Shown here piece by piece: positions 23,423-35,600 of a DNA stretch of 64,000 bases. A program made the position numbers and the translations under genes. This DNA is from Amyloporia xantha. Taxonomy: Eukaryota; Basidiomycota; Agaricomycetes; Polyporales; Adustoporiaceae. Numbering within the stretch: the first letter of the stretch is position 1; each line of letters begins with the position of its first letter. Location: positions 310,001-374,000 of the forward strand of contig JAYKKR010000018.1 of assembly GCA_036971615.1 (NCBI GenBank), written 5' to 3'. The notes under the pieces are model-generated. The model saw only the letters and a list, made by a program, of their open reading frames with translations, ran no database searches and was not told the DNA's origin.

Positions 23423-23506
23423 TGCGTGGCTGATGGTTTGTGGCCTTCTTGGCGTTGCGTGGCTGGTGGCCTCCTTTGTTTTGCGTGGCTGGTGGCCCTC
23501 CTTAGA
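23423..23506 (+). repeat. Promoter tandem repeats (TGCGTGGCTGGTGGCC)
   Basis: TGCGTGGCTG occurs at 23423, 23456 and 23482, each followed by a TGG-rich stretch and CCTCC/CTTCTT, just upstream of the copy B start codon. The matching promoter in copy A has only one degenerate unit. The change in repeat number is within about 150 bp of the start and may affect expression. Confidence 0.65.
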
Positions 23507-23775
23507 TCTATCGGAGCCAGAAGGCGGTGGCCGCACCATTAAACATCAACTTGCAGCACGTAGAACAATGGACAGATCACCCACCCGCAGCAATTGAAAC
23601 GACGATGAAATGAGGCTCTAGTCCTTTTTGGTCAGAGGCTCTGTATCTAGAATTAATGCGCGGGCCGCTTATGTGGTGTCAACCGTGGATGGAGTGTAGA
23701 GACTATGACACCGCGATCGCCGTTGCAAGCGGCCACAGTCACGTACGCGTCGATCACGTGCCCGTGTAAGTTGAG

Positions 23776-24748
23776 TATTGGCTGGGACAGGCGACTTTCT
23801 CAGGTTGCTTCATGTCTCCCGTAGGCAGACCTAAAATAGTGCCCTTTGAGAGTGAGGGAGGGACGGTCGCTATAAAGGTTGCTTCGTACGTACCCCTTGC
23901 AATCGCTCACAGCCAGTATTCAGTTACTGATCTTGTAGAACCTTGTCACGCATAGGTACTGCAATTTGTAACATAGTGAACGCAATGCCATCTAGTTGAT
24001 GTTTATTTCTAACCTGATATAGTCGCAGATGACAGAAAACCCAGTTCGAAAGATTAGCGTGAGGGCGCGAGCCTGAGCGCGCCCAGCGGCTATAGGACTC
24101 GTTCCATCAGCACGATGCCAGTGAGGGTGGTTTCAGTGTGACGACAAGCTATATAACAAGGGACAGGGCGAAGATATAGGAACGGAATCATAATCAGATG
24201 AGTACGGCGGGTGTACAATAAATGAACGGCGGTACGCCCGACCCAAGGCAGGTCAGAAATATGCACGGGTACCTTGAGAGTATTAGATATGGGCCCAATT
24301 ACTCGCTGGCACGGGTTGCTCCAACACAAATCACTCAAATTTGGCCTCACCTGACTAGATCAAGGTAATCCCATCCGAAGTGTAAGCGACCTCATAAAGT
24401 TGGATGTCCCGAATCCGTCACCAGGTCCCAACGAGGCTCAGCCCAAAATCCGGAAGTGCCACATCCAGGATTCATTCCGTTCAAGTGGACAACTGTACGA
24501 GTGACTACCTACCAGCAAAATGAAGAACGCGAAAACCCTAAGCATTGACGTTGAATCGTCCCGTGCTCGTCCACATCGAGGGACCGCTAAATCTGATTCT
24601 GTAAAATAATGTCATAAAAACCTGATCCAAATATCAACGTTTACGCTCTGATTGACGAGTTCTAAAGCTAGATCACATTGTTCGTTGACATCTGACAGCG
24701 CACAAGTTCGCAAGACCAGAGATAACGAGATGAGCAGCAGCTACCTTC
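23776..24748. other. Intergenic region between FunK1 B and the first dynamin-like gene
   Basis: Nothing coding was recognised. An 86-codon minus frame at 24090-24350 has no domain features. The region includes the promoter side of FunK1 B and the 3' side of the dynamin-like gene. Confidence 0.4.
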
Positions 24749-27508
24749 CTAAATACGGAGTTTCATGAGCTCCTTTTTCGCTTGCATGAGTCGACCTCTC
24801 TTGTTCCTCAGGTCCTCCCGATACTTAGCTACGATAGCATCCTCCTTGAGATAGCTCGAGCATATCTGAAAACCGTCCGGACCGCTGACGCCAAGCTCCT
24901 GTCGGAGGGCAGTCTCTAGACCCTGCTTGCGGTTAAGACCCAAGATGAGCTCGTCATCGATCGCGATGACAATGTTGTCCACGAAACGCTTGTAAGCCAC
25001 TGCACAACACGTCAGCGCATGAAATCCGGGAAAGTAGTCAGTCATACCTTGGAAGTACGCTCGTGCGCTGGCCATTATGTTGATAGCAGCTTCGCGAGGG
25101 TCAGACGGCAGGACTTTGGCGAGATCTGCGGGCACGAGGCCATTTATCCCAATCTCGTTGAAACCTGCGAGCAGCCTAGATACATTGTCATGCAGTGCTT
25201 CGTCAATGGGACCGCCGGAACTGTATGTCTTCAGCCTCTCTTGCAGCGAGATATCGTGGAACTGGGGACGGTGCCGTTTATAGTAAGAAAGGAATTTGTC
25301 GCGATAGTCACGATAATAATGATCGTTCAGAGTGCGCGGACGTTTTTCGACTGCGAGCAACCGGTTTAGGTACTCTTTGCAGGACTCAGCACACCGAGCG
25401 ATATGATCGGTGACGATGGCGCTGTCGTAGAATATGATCAATTCACGAGACTGAAAGCATTCTGAAATACGTACATGACGTGTTGCTGGAGAAGGGGATA
25501 TTGAGAGAACTCTGACCCGATGAAATCCTTGATTTTGGTGCTGAGGACCGCCTCCACTTCGTCAAATACCTGGCGGGTTGGAGATTGCCATTCGTCGACA
25601 GCTTGACGAATATATTCATGCGTAATAAGAAAGGGGTAGTGATCAGGCAACTCTCTTGTGATCGCTCTGCAGGTGTGTATTTATAAGCTCAGCATGAACA
25701 GAAAGGGATATGGAATCAAGCATACTGCTGAGCGCGTTCCGCGACTTCGTCAATATATATGGCTTTCTCATCATTCGGCACGTGCTGAGGCTTTTCTTCG
25801 TTCGACAGGAACTCTGGGACTCCAATCTCAGGTCGGACTGCATCCTCGGCTTCTCCCTTCTGTCGATCGTACGGTCTGAAATCAGGAGCGGTGGCACGAA
25901 TAGCATTTTTGAAGCCCTCTTGGTAAGGGCGAATAGACTGGAGTAGCCCATCGGGTCCTGGCGTTCCTTCCAGATACTGACTCAACTCATTCGAAAACTT
26001 GCTGATCATGTTGTAGATCTCGCCAACGGGATCTGTCGACGCTTCTTTCGGTAGCTCAGACAGCTGAAGTTCCGTCGCCTGGAGCGTTTTCTGGATCATT
26101 TCCTGAATCTCAGGAAGTCTATTCCAATTATTAGAAAGCGTGCGTGACTCGGGGAGCATATGAAAATGTAGGACATACTTCTTCGCCATGAGACTCGACA
26201 GAACCGTGCTGCAGCGTTCCGCGAGACATTCGCTTCCCAGCTGCTTGCGGAACTGGAGACCGAGATCACTCCAGGGCTGGGTCCTCGAAAAAAAGCTTCG
26301 CTCTTCCTCCCGTGCCTCTTGGTGGGTCACCCCTTTCGTCAAATCGAGCGTGTTTGGGGATTTCACACTGAACCACCCATTTTCAAGCGCGACTTTCGGG
26401 TTCTGGTTGAGTAGCACGGAGAGCCACTCAGGCTCGTCGCCAGGCGATATGCGATCGGGCTTGGTGAGCACACCTGGTGTGGATCATCATCAGCGATGAT
26501 CACTGTTATACGACAGCGGCTACTGACCAATGGTGCGTTTGCCATGGGGATCGAAGGTACGAGCCAATTCATACCCTCCTTGGTTGTCCAGTTCCGCTGC
26601 AGACGCAAGGAGAATAAATGAGGTTAGTCCTTCAAGGCGGACAACAACGGCACTAACTCTCGCAGGAAATGGTAAGCAGAATGATGCAGCTTTCTTTGGA
26701 TACATATTCGGTGACGAGCCCGCGAATGAGCTCGATCTCCCCTTCCACGCCGGACACAGACGTCGCAATTATGCCTAGGCATAATAGGATGAATATCCAA
26801 TACAGACTTTGCGCGAGCGAACCGGCATACCTGGTAGATCGACAAACGACAGGTCCGGCACGTCTGGACCACTAATTTCCAGATACACGCAATTGCTCGA
26901 AAAAGTTACCTGGGAAACGTCCGGATCCCTATCCGGACCCTCGAGAAAGTCATGAGCAGGGGTACTCCGGTTGAGTATGGCACGTTGCGCCCGTCGGATC
27001 CTTTCCGTGACATCGTCTTTGTCGATGATGTCGTCGCCGAAATGCTCGATAGTGACTGGAATACGCTCACCTTGGACGTCAGTCGTGTACATGAGGCTCA
27101 CGCGACAGTTCCAAGTGTCCGGCGTACTCTTGAGTCGGCAATACGTGGGGCACCTGAACGGGGAAGGTAAGTTACATTTTCAGAATTGGCGATTTGTCCT
27201 GGAATACCTCGTGCATGTGCCGTGGGCTCGGGGGAGCGTAATGCCCGAAATCGCCTCGATGAGCGAGGACTTGCCCGCACTCTGAGAGCCGACAACCGCG
27301 ATCATGGGGATTTCAATATCAACCGTGACACTTGGGGGAAAAGTGTGAGCAGATGCAGATATAGGAGTACATATTACAGGACTCACCCTGTAGCGAACAA
27401 AGAGTTCGCTATGCTTATCATCTCCCGCCGACTCGAGGTATAATGGGAGGCAAGCAGTCGACCGCTGCCATCGTCGCCCGGGGGTACAGTTGCATCTGTG
27501 TTCAACAT
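24749..27508 (-). CDS. Dynamin-like GTPase, paralog 1
   Basis: Dynamin-superfamily large GTPase, about 740 aa, with GTPase domain, stalk and GED. Exon 1 is 27508-27387 (MLNTDATVPPGDDGSG...). The phase-2 intron (GTGAGT...CCCAAG) leads to [20 protein letters not shown] (G1). G2 is the Thr in HGTCTR, G3 is DLPG near 26830, and G4 is TKPD near 26460. The stalk holds LPEIQEMIQKTLQATELQL and APDFRPYDRQKGEAEDAV, then a variable loop and AIYIDEVAERAQQ. The last exons give LELEQRP-type sequence (here VEKRPRTLNDHYYRDY) and a GED with [15 protein letters not shown] ending KKELMKLRI. There is no PH or Pro-rich domain, as in Mx/Vps1-type soluble dynamins. It is more divergent than paralogs 2 and 3 and lies 23 kb away in the opposite direction. 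Confidence 0.9.
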
Positions 27509-28196
27509 TATCACCTTGGAGAAATACGATGGGGAGTGGTGAGTGGTGAGGTGGAGACCTGAGTGCCGTCAAGACCAGACTTTATGCAAATTGAACATAT
27601 CAAACGGTGTGAAGCAATTAGGAGAATCAGAGAGCAATGCGGAATACGAATACTATCCTGGAGATTGCAACGGACGGCGACGAACCCAAGATCGAAGCGT
27701 ACTGCGAGTGCATATGGCACACAGCCGCATGGGGGCGGCGATTTCTTGTGCAGATCGCCCATCACACGCGATGAGAGCCACTAATGGATAATCGAGGACC
27801 TCACGGACTATGCAGCCCTGGGCTCGGAACAACTTAGCAATCACCACAATCACTCCGAGGAAGAAGATCAATCGAAACGTGAAACTCTACCGAAGCGTCG
27901 GGAAAATACTACACCTCATGTCCGGTTGGCGGCATCTTCCTGAGCACGATCTGCAGAGCACGCAGTACGATGTTTAAATCGTATAGCGTCTGCCATAACA
28001 GGAAAGCAATCAGACTAGTAATGGTCAGCCAGCATCTTCGAGTGTTGCAGGAGCGTTAGATTGGGGCGTGGTGTTACAGTCCTTGGAAGCAGATACAAAG
28101 CATTAGACGACGTCTTAAGAAGCAATAAAGAGAACATGGGTCACGACAGCAATGAATACATAGTAAAGCATGAAGAAAAGCAGACCCAAACATGCG
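27509..28196. other. Intergenic region upstream of dynamin-like gene 1
   Basis: Promoter of the minus-strand dynamin-like gene and 3' end of the minus-strand membrane-protein gene. Short frames on both strands have no domain features. Confidence 0.4.
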
Positions 28197-28840
28197 TCAG
28201 ACCTGGCTCCCGCCATCAACCGAATGCAGGTCTGCGTCGCAGTACGCAGGTGGGGGATTATCAACAACTTCCGCGTCACTCTCAACAAAGCCGCGCGTGG
28301 TGAGGTCTCCCGGGCGGAGCTTGAGCTTCTCCTTGGATGCGCAGCTGAGCGTCGACCGCGCGGAGAGCGACAGGCGCGAGGCGGGGGGTGCGAGGTCGAA
28401 TGTGGACCAGTTATCGGGCGTCATCTCGGAGAACTCCCACCCGCCATCCGACCGCCGGTGTGCGACGCGCATGTTCGCCCCTGGCTCGTGCACTGTCCGG
28501 GAGGCAAAAAGTGAGAAGGGTGATCAGTCAGCAGGCTGCTGCACGGGTCAGCGACAGGACGGAACGCACTGAAACGGGGGGTGTCGCCGCCGGGTGTCCC
28601 AAAGGGCGTGACATGACAAGCGGGGTGGCTAGGGTCAAGCAGGGTGTTGCGGCGGACGGAGTGGCGCGGTTGGGTGGCGACGACGCGGAGGTGACGGCGG
28701 CGAAGGAACCAGAAAAGGAAAAGGCCGATGGCTAGGAGCACGACCACGGCGATGCTGACGCCTACCGCAATGCCGGTGACATTGGAGCTCGATGAGGAGC
28801 TGGAAGCGGGTGACGATGTACTGGTCGGGGCTGAAGACAT
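28197..28840 (-). CDS. Single-pass membrane protein with Ser-rich ectodomain
   Basis: Protein of about 190 aa in two exons. The ATG at 28840 (MSSAPTSTSSPASS) is followed by a short Ser/Thr-rich N-terminus and one strong transmembrane helix (VGVSIAVVVLLAIGLFLFWF), then a basic stop-transfer RRRH. The cytoplasmic tail includes NTLLDPSHPACHVTPFG. An intron with donor GTGCGT (about 28571) and acceptor ACAG (about 28501) joins to HEPGANMRVAHRRSDGGWEF, and the tail ends SVDGGSQV. There is no cleaved signal peptide, so the N-terminus is probably outside (type III). Similar small Ser-rich/TM/basic-tail proteins are common in basidiomycetes, with unknown roles. The long plus-strand frames over this region are shadows. 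Confidence 0.7.
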
Positions 28841-29627
28841 GAAGGATAAGACACTGATCGCTGAAAGGTCTGTGAGGTCGTGCAGGAGCGCAAATACGAA
28901 GAGCCTCACCTCAAATAGTAATGACAGAACGCACGGAAAAGAAGGTGGCCAAAAGAAGGTCGTTTCGTAGTGAGAAGGAAGAGCAGGAGAGATGAGTGCG
29001 TTCTGCCTTTCAGACCGGCTGGTAAGATAAAGCGCACAGTTGACGTGAGAGCAGTGCGAACCGCAAGCAATAGCAGGTCTTTAGCAGGTCTTTTCAAATG
29101 GGTGTCTGGCTTGTCTTATCTGTCATATATGAGCACCGAGAGGGACAAGGTCGGTGGGATACCGTCAGTCGCACTAGCTCAGGTACTATACCTCCGGACA
29201 GAACTCAACAATATTCTCACGTGATGGCACGCGTCCTGTCAAAAGAACAAGGCAAGGTTTCCAGTGCGCGTGAAGTTCGGTGATTGAGACTGAATCAAGG
29301 GCAGTTTGAGTATACAGCTGCCTGTAGCTGTGCATATGTTCGTCCCAAGCGATTAACAACTGCAAGTCAAGCGTTAAATTTAAACACACTGGACCCTGCT
29401 GCCTGAGGAGATCGGAATCTCGATCAAGATATCACGTGCTGTGTGCCAGAATTTTACTAGACGCCCGTTCTGAGTTCTCTCGTCTCTCGGTTTACAAGAC
29501 TATGCAACAGAATCTGTTCTGTTTCCCGACATATCTCTGATTTCTCGGTCTGTCTCATTTCAGGACTCCTGTATCAGTGTTTGCGTAGATCCTGTCCCAA
29601 ACAACATACAGAGTTCGTGCAGGTAGA
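28841..29627. promoter_or_regulatory. Divergent promoter region between the membrane-protein gene and utp20
   Basis: A 787-bp spacer separates two genes that diverge (28840, -, and 29628, +), so it must hold both promoters. No clear TATA box pairs with either start. Small frames inside show no domain. Confidence 0.5.
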
Positions 29628-32600
29628 ATGAATATGGATTCGCACGAGCAGGAACGCCCCGCAAAGCGTTTTAAGGTGTGTTACAGACTTTGTTGCCAAT
29701 CCAAGCTACCATTCACCAATAACTATAGCATCAGTCCCATAAGGAGTCCCTTAAAGGGGTGCACTTACCGTCTGCACTCATTCAGAGCAAGTTCGATCTT
29801 GACATTGCGGTACGTCTGTCGATCGAAGGGATTTTCCAAAAATATTCACTTCAAGGATACTTAGGACAATGACTCTCACTTCCACGAGGCCCTCACACAC
29901 TGGAAGGAACTCAATTTGTCACCACAGTTCATCAAGTTTGCAAATGCGGCAGATGGATTGTCGGCCTCCATGCCGTTGCTGCTTTACAATTGGGAGACTC
30001 TCATCGACCTATGGCTGGGTGCTCTACAAGGAGCAGACGACGAAGCACTGAAGGCGCTCCTCGAGTACGCATGCTGCGCACTCGTTCACTTTTATTGTCT
30101 CATCCCCTTGCAGCGTTTTCCAAAAACTAGCGCACGATCTGCGCACGACGCTCGCACCAAAGTATCCGGCAGTGCTCAAACGACTCGTCCAGCTTCTCAC
30201 CCGTTCGCTATCTGCACCGGCACTTACGGCGCTCCTTGCGACATTCAGCGCGCTATTCAAATATGTCCTGATCCCCGCCGTTGATCCGGAGCTGCTGGAA
30301 CAAGCGTGGTCCGTCTTCCGCGATGCGCTGCCAAAATGCAGTCCTGAGGTGCAGAAGGCGGCTGCGGAGGTGTGGGGGGCGACCATTCGTAGGCTGAAGA
30401 CGTCCGCAAGGGAGCAGTGTGTCGCTTTGGTAGCAGCCAGCGCGGAAGGCCCGCTTGCGGATGCTTGCGCTTGGATATTGGTCTCTGCGTGTGTGGTATG
30501 TATTGCCTTCATTCAACGAAGGCACCATTTGTTCATTCTTCTCCGCAGTCAACATCGCAAATGCTGCACACCACTACAGTGTCTGTCTTCACGCCACTGT
30601 TCAGTTATCACCTCGCGTGTGATTCTCCAGACGCTTCATACACGCTCATACGGCGCCTCATGACGGCTCTCATTCACCACTGCAGGGGCCCCGAGCAGTT
30701 CGGTGTCGTCGTCAATGTTCTCATAGAGTACCTGGGAGAGTGTGCCAAGTCGCCCACTGGGGATGCTAATGCAGAGCGCTTGCGCCGGATGATCGAGATT
30801 GTCACCGTGGCATGCATAGTGCGTGAAGGGTCTCGCATTCAAAGTACGTGACGCGCCCAATCTTTGCTGAATGCGGGCACGCTAACCTATTCTTCATCTT
30901 GCAGATGACCAGATAATAAGGTTGGGCGAGCTCTATCTTACGTTGCCGCTGAGCGACCATCTCCATCCCGCGCTGTTGAAATTCGGCGCCGCCGTGCTCA
31001 CGAGAGGAGGTATGGGTCTCTGGATTGATGCCGGCCGCAAGATCCTCCTGCACGCGTGGGAGCGACCCACTTTGGGGATCGAGTTGTGCGGAATCCTGTC
31101 GGACACGTTGTGGGACGGGTGGCGGATCCTCGGGATGCCGTATATCCGCGACAACACCCTGCAGCTGCTGCAAAGTCACCCGCAGGAAATGCTGAAGCTT
31201 CTCGTCGCGTTGCATCGGCAGAAGAGACTAGAGTCGACAGACATCGTGTGGAAACAGCGGCTGCAGACGTGGGTAGATGGTAGGCTTGTCGAATGGCAGC
31301 AAACGGAGGAGAATGTAAGATTCCTTGTTGAATGCGGTTGCCGTGAACTGAGTTCTTTTTCGCCCCGTCTAGGTTCTGATTCTGCATGATGTATTGGCCC
31401 TATCCTCCCTGCTTCCTGCCCTGTCGCCCTTCATTATTAAGATTATTCACGCGACTCTGGAAATTCCGGATTCGTCTCAGGAGTATGAATGCTCGTTCGC
31501 GAACTCGGGATGGGTTCTCGGAGCATGCCTCAAATGTCTATCGATACGGCCTTCTGCAGAATGGGACGCCCAGGTTGATCTCGTATCGTGGACGAACAAG
31601 ATTGTAGACAAATGGAATTGGTCAAGTGGCGCAATCAACGGACTGGTCTCTCTCATACGTGCTCGGTATGTCATATCATACAGGATACAGATGCTTGGCT
31701 GACTGAATACGCAGAGAGCCTCATGAAGAAGATATACTATCCGCCAGTGATCTCTATCCATCTCTACAGACACATCTGCTCTCACACTCTCGCGCCCTTC
31801 GGCTGGGTACCCTGCGCTTGCTGACCTCCCCGCTGGTGAAGTCGTCTTCTGGCGCAGTGGAAGTATTAAAGCGATGTCTTCAAGCGGAAGAAATTTCGTT
31901 GGATGTGCAGGGATCGCGTGAACGAGTGCTAAGGATAGGGCGGCTACCGCTCGCCGTTAAGGATGACGATGAACTGGGCGCGGAAATCTGTTGCCGGTGG
32001 CTTATCGGTGAGAACTTTGGTACATGACTTTGGAGGATGAATTCTTACTTCACTCGTTCAGCACAACTCAAGGTCAATTTGCGACCGCTGTGGTCTTCTG
32101 CAGCGGCAGCACTCGCCATGCTATCTGAGCGTTTCGGAGATCTTGTCTGGCGGCTCCTTTTCCAGGAGGTACAAAGCGCATCTCGCCCGGCTGAGTCACT
32201 AGCCGTTCCCGAATGGTTGAACGTGGAGCGTGGCAGTGACAGTATATGGGAGGATGAACGATCTTGGAGGGACCCGAGCGCTCATAAGATGCGCGTTGTC
32301 TTTTCTCAGTGGCACGAACACAATGGGACGAAAGTGGCCGTTATTCAGGTAGAGTCGTACGCTCAAGTGCTCATATCAGTAGACTGAAACATAGCTCATC
32401 TGCAGGATCAAAACACTGATGACCGGTTCGACCCGACATCCTACGAAGCTCAGCTACTATCCACCCTGGGGGAGTGCTCGTCATTAGCAGAGAAACACAG
32501 CCGTGATCTTATACCGCATTTCTTGTCTTTCGCTGGTCCGGAATCGTCCTCGAAATTGCCACGCCACAAACTCAGTGTTTGGCTCACGCTGTTCTCCAAA

Positions 32601-35600
32601 TTCGTGAACCCGAAAGCCCTCCGTTCTACGGAGGTCATGCGATCCATGTATATCTCCCTACTATCACACCCCGATCGTAGTTTGCAAAGGCTAGCGCTCT
32701 CGTGCCTTCTGACATACAAATCGCCTCACCTGGCACCTCACGAAGACATGCTTCGGTCTCTTCTAGACGACACCAGATGGCGAGACGATCTCACGCAGCT
32801 GGACATCAGCGAGATTGAGCAAGCTGATCGGCCTGAACTTGTCGACGTTATCACCCGATTGCTGTTCGGATTGATGTTGGAAAAGCGAGGCCGGTCGCGG
32901 GGTGCAGATAGACGCGCTGCCGTGTTGTCTGCTCTGGGAGGTTGTACAGATCAAGAACTTCATTTGTTGGTCAACCTCATGCTGCAGCCGATCACAAATG
33001 TACAGGCGGTGCACCGCAAAGACGAGGAGGATTTTGTCATCAGCGATGTCCCAGAAGATGTATCTGAGAAGCAGAGGCTCGGCTTCATGACACTTCTTGG
33101 TGACGTTTTGAAACACCTAGGCTCGCGTCTCATAGAATGTTGGCCTGCTCTCCTAGAGGCATTGCTGAATTTGTTAGGCGATGCCCAAGCCCGAATCGAT
33201 TCCCGAAATCACGATGGTCGGAAGGAAGAGGATGACGAAGGTGACGAAGACCCTGATAGTCTCGAGGAACATGAAGGATCGTCGAGGAACACCAGGGCTC
33301 TACGACAGCTCGGATTGAAGCGTTTCGCTGATTTCTTCCGCTGTCCCATCAATTTTGACTTCGGCCCTTACATACCGGAATCGTATCGTGCATTCATTTC
33401 CCCACGCCTGTCCAGCTTGGATTCGGAGAACACGCAATCACCATCAGCCCTTCTCGAGCTATTCTACGTGTGGACCTTGCAGAGGGAACACGCAAGATTT
33501 CTAGTCGACTATGACGATCGCACGTTGCCCAAGATTTACGCTTGCTTGATTGCAACGAATGTCAAGCCTACAGTGATTTCCAAGGTCTTCGACATTGTTG
33601 AATGCATTCTGAACCTTTCGGCCGAGGACCAAGAACTGCGGGAGCTGCTACTCAAACCACATGTGTCTCTACTTCTGACAAACATATCTATTCTTGTCGA
33701 GCGCACCAAGGGTATCACAGCATTTTCGGACACTCTTGGACGAAGACAAATTGCTATTTTATCGCAAATTGCGCCTTACTTGACAGACGACAAGCAAGCC
33801 TCGACGTTGCTCGAGTTATTTTCTCCTCCCTTACGCAAGCCCGCTAAGATAGTGCGAGAGAAAGTGAAAGCAGATATCGCCATCATTATGTCCAATATAT
33901 TCCACCTCATCCCGGAATTAGCAGATCCTTCGTCACAGATCTACGCCAGAACGTTCGGCTTATTGGCACCGTTGTTTCAAACTTTGCGCTCGAGGCAAGC
34001 CCGCGCATCTCTGATTACTGCCTTTCGATCTTTGGCGGAGCTGGACACATCTATCTCCTATCTTGCAGACCTTTTGGAGTCCCTTAATGCTTATTCCAAG
34101 AAGCGATTAGACGAGCCGGACTTCGATCGACGATTCGAGGCATTCACGACTTTGAATGACACCCTTTATACTTCGCTATCCCCTCAGCACTGGTCTCCGA
34201 TTCTATACAATATGCTCAATTTCATCCAGGACCCTACTGAACTAACGGTAAGGAATAACGCTTCGTCGGCGATGAAGCGCTTTATTCAGGCTGTAGCCAC
34301 CGCAACGGATCCCCAATACGAAACAATGTTCATGAAGCTGCTATATCCAGGACTCAGGAATGGACTTCGATCTAAGAATGAGATGGTAAGAGCGGAGATC
34401 CTAGGCGTCATATCATACGCAATCTCGACTTGCCACCATATCACAATCCTGCAAGAAATGCATATCTTACTCGCCGATGGGGATGAAGAAGCGAACTTCT
34501 TCAACAACGTGCATCACATTCAGTTGCACCGCCGTACTAGGGCCGTTCGTCGTCTCGGAGAGCACTGCGATGCCGGGCACCTGCGTAGCACAACTTTGGC
34601 CGAATTATTCGTACCTTTGATTGGTAACTTCATTGTCTCGAGTACCTCGGTCGATCATCTCTTAGTAAACGAAGCGATTTCTACGACTGGTCGAATGGCA
34701 CGACAGTTAAGCTGGGGCGCGTACTTTGCGCTCACTCAGCACTATCTCAAACTGTCCAGGAACAAAGATTTTTCGGAACGGATCTATATTCGTGCGCTCG
34801 TTGCGATTCTGGACAACTTCCATTTCCCCATGGATGAGCTCGTGGTAGAGGAGGAAACTATGGACGACCCGGATGAGGCGGCTCGAGACGATCTCGAACG
34901 AGAGCAAGAAGAGAATGTCGATCAAGACCTCATTTCCATTGCCGAGACGAAAATGCCTCGTGTCAAACCCCCACGAACAGCGCAGATTGCAGAGGCTGTT
35001 AATAGACGCCTACTCCCTAGGCTCTTGCAACACCTCGAGAATCGCGATGAGACGGAGGACACTCTACGGATTCCGATAGCTGTAGGAATCGTGCAAGTTG
35101 CGAGACATTTGCCCCCTAGTACTGGCCCTGCGCAGATATCCAAACTATTGACGGTTCTCAGTCAAGTTCTTCGAAGCAAATCTCAAGAGACACGAGACCT
35201 CGCCCGAGAGACCTTATGCCGTATAGCAGTCATACTAGGGCCCTCCTACCTCCCTACCATACTACGTGAAATGAGAGCAGCGCTTCTACGAGGACCACAT
35301 CTACATGTCCTGGCTTTCGTGACGCATGCACTGCTTGTCCATGTCACTACAGGCGATCATGCTTCTCTCTTCAACGTTTTGGATGATTGCGTCTCCAATG
35401 TCGCTCATGTTTCCGCAGAGGTCATCTTTGGTGATGCCGGAAAGGACGTTCAATTAGACGAGTTCAAGACCAAAATGCGAGAAGTTCGACTATCTTCAGC
35501 AAAAGCTCTGGACTCTTTCAGCATTGTAGCAAAGTTCATCACCCCTACTCTGATCAGTAATCTACTTCTTCCAATACGGAACATCCTGAAAGAAACAGGG

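Larger units (their letters stand above)
20470..23775. repeat. Right arm of inverted segmental duplication (FunK1 copy B)
   Basis: Reverse-complement partner of about 4212-7445. It carries the complete copy of the kinase gene, its promoter up to the CACGTG-containing block at about 23748-23762, and about 180 bp of 3' flank. It differs from the left arm by substitutions and indels, including extra promoter repeat units at 23423-23506. Confidence 0.8.

Noticed and set aside
4212..23775. FunK1 duplication as a transposon with terminal inverted repeats
   Set aside because: The arms are whole genes with introns and promoters, and no transposase or target duplication is seen. Segmental duplication explains it better.
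28192..28735. Long plus-strand frames near 28.2-28.7 kb
   Set aside because: Low-complexity antisense shadows of the minus-strand membrane-protein gene, which has a clear transmembrane helix and spliced tail.
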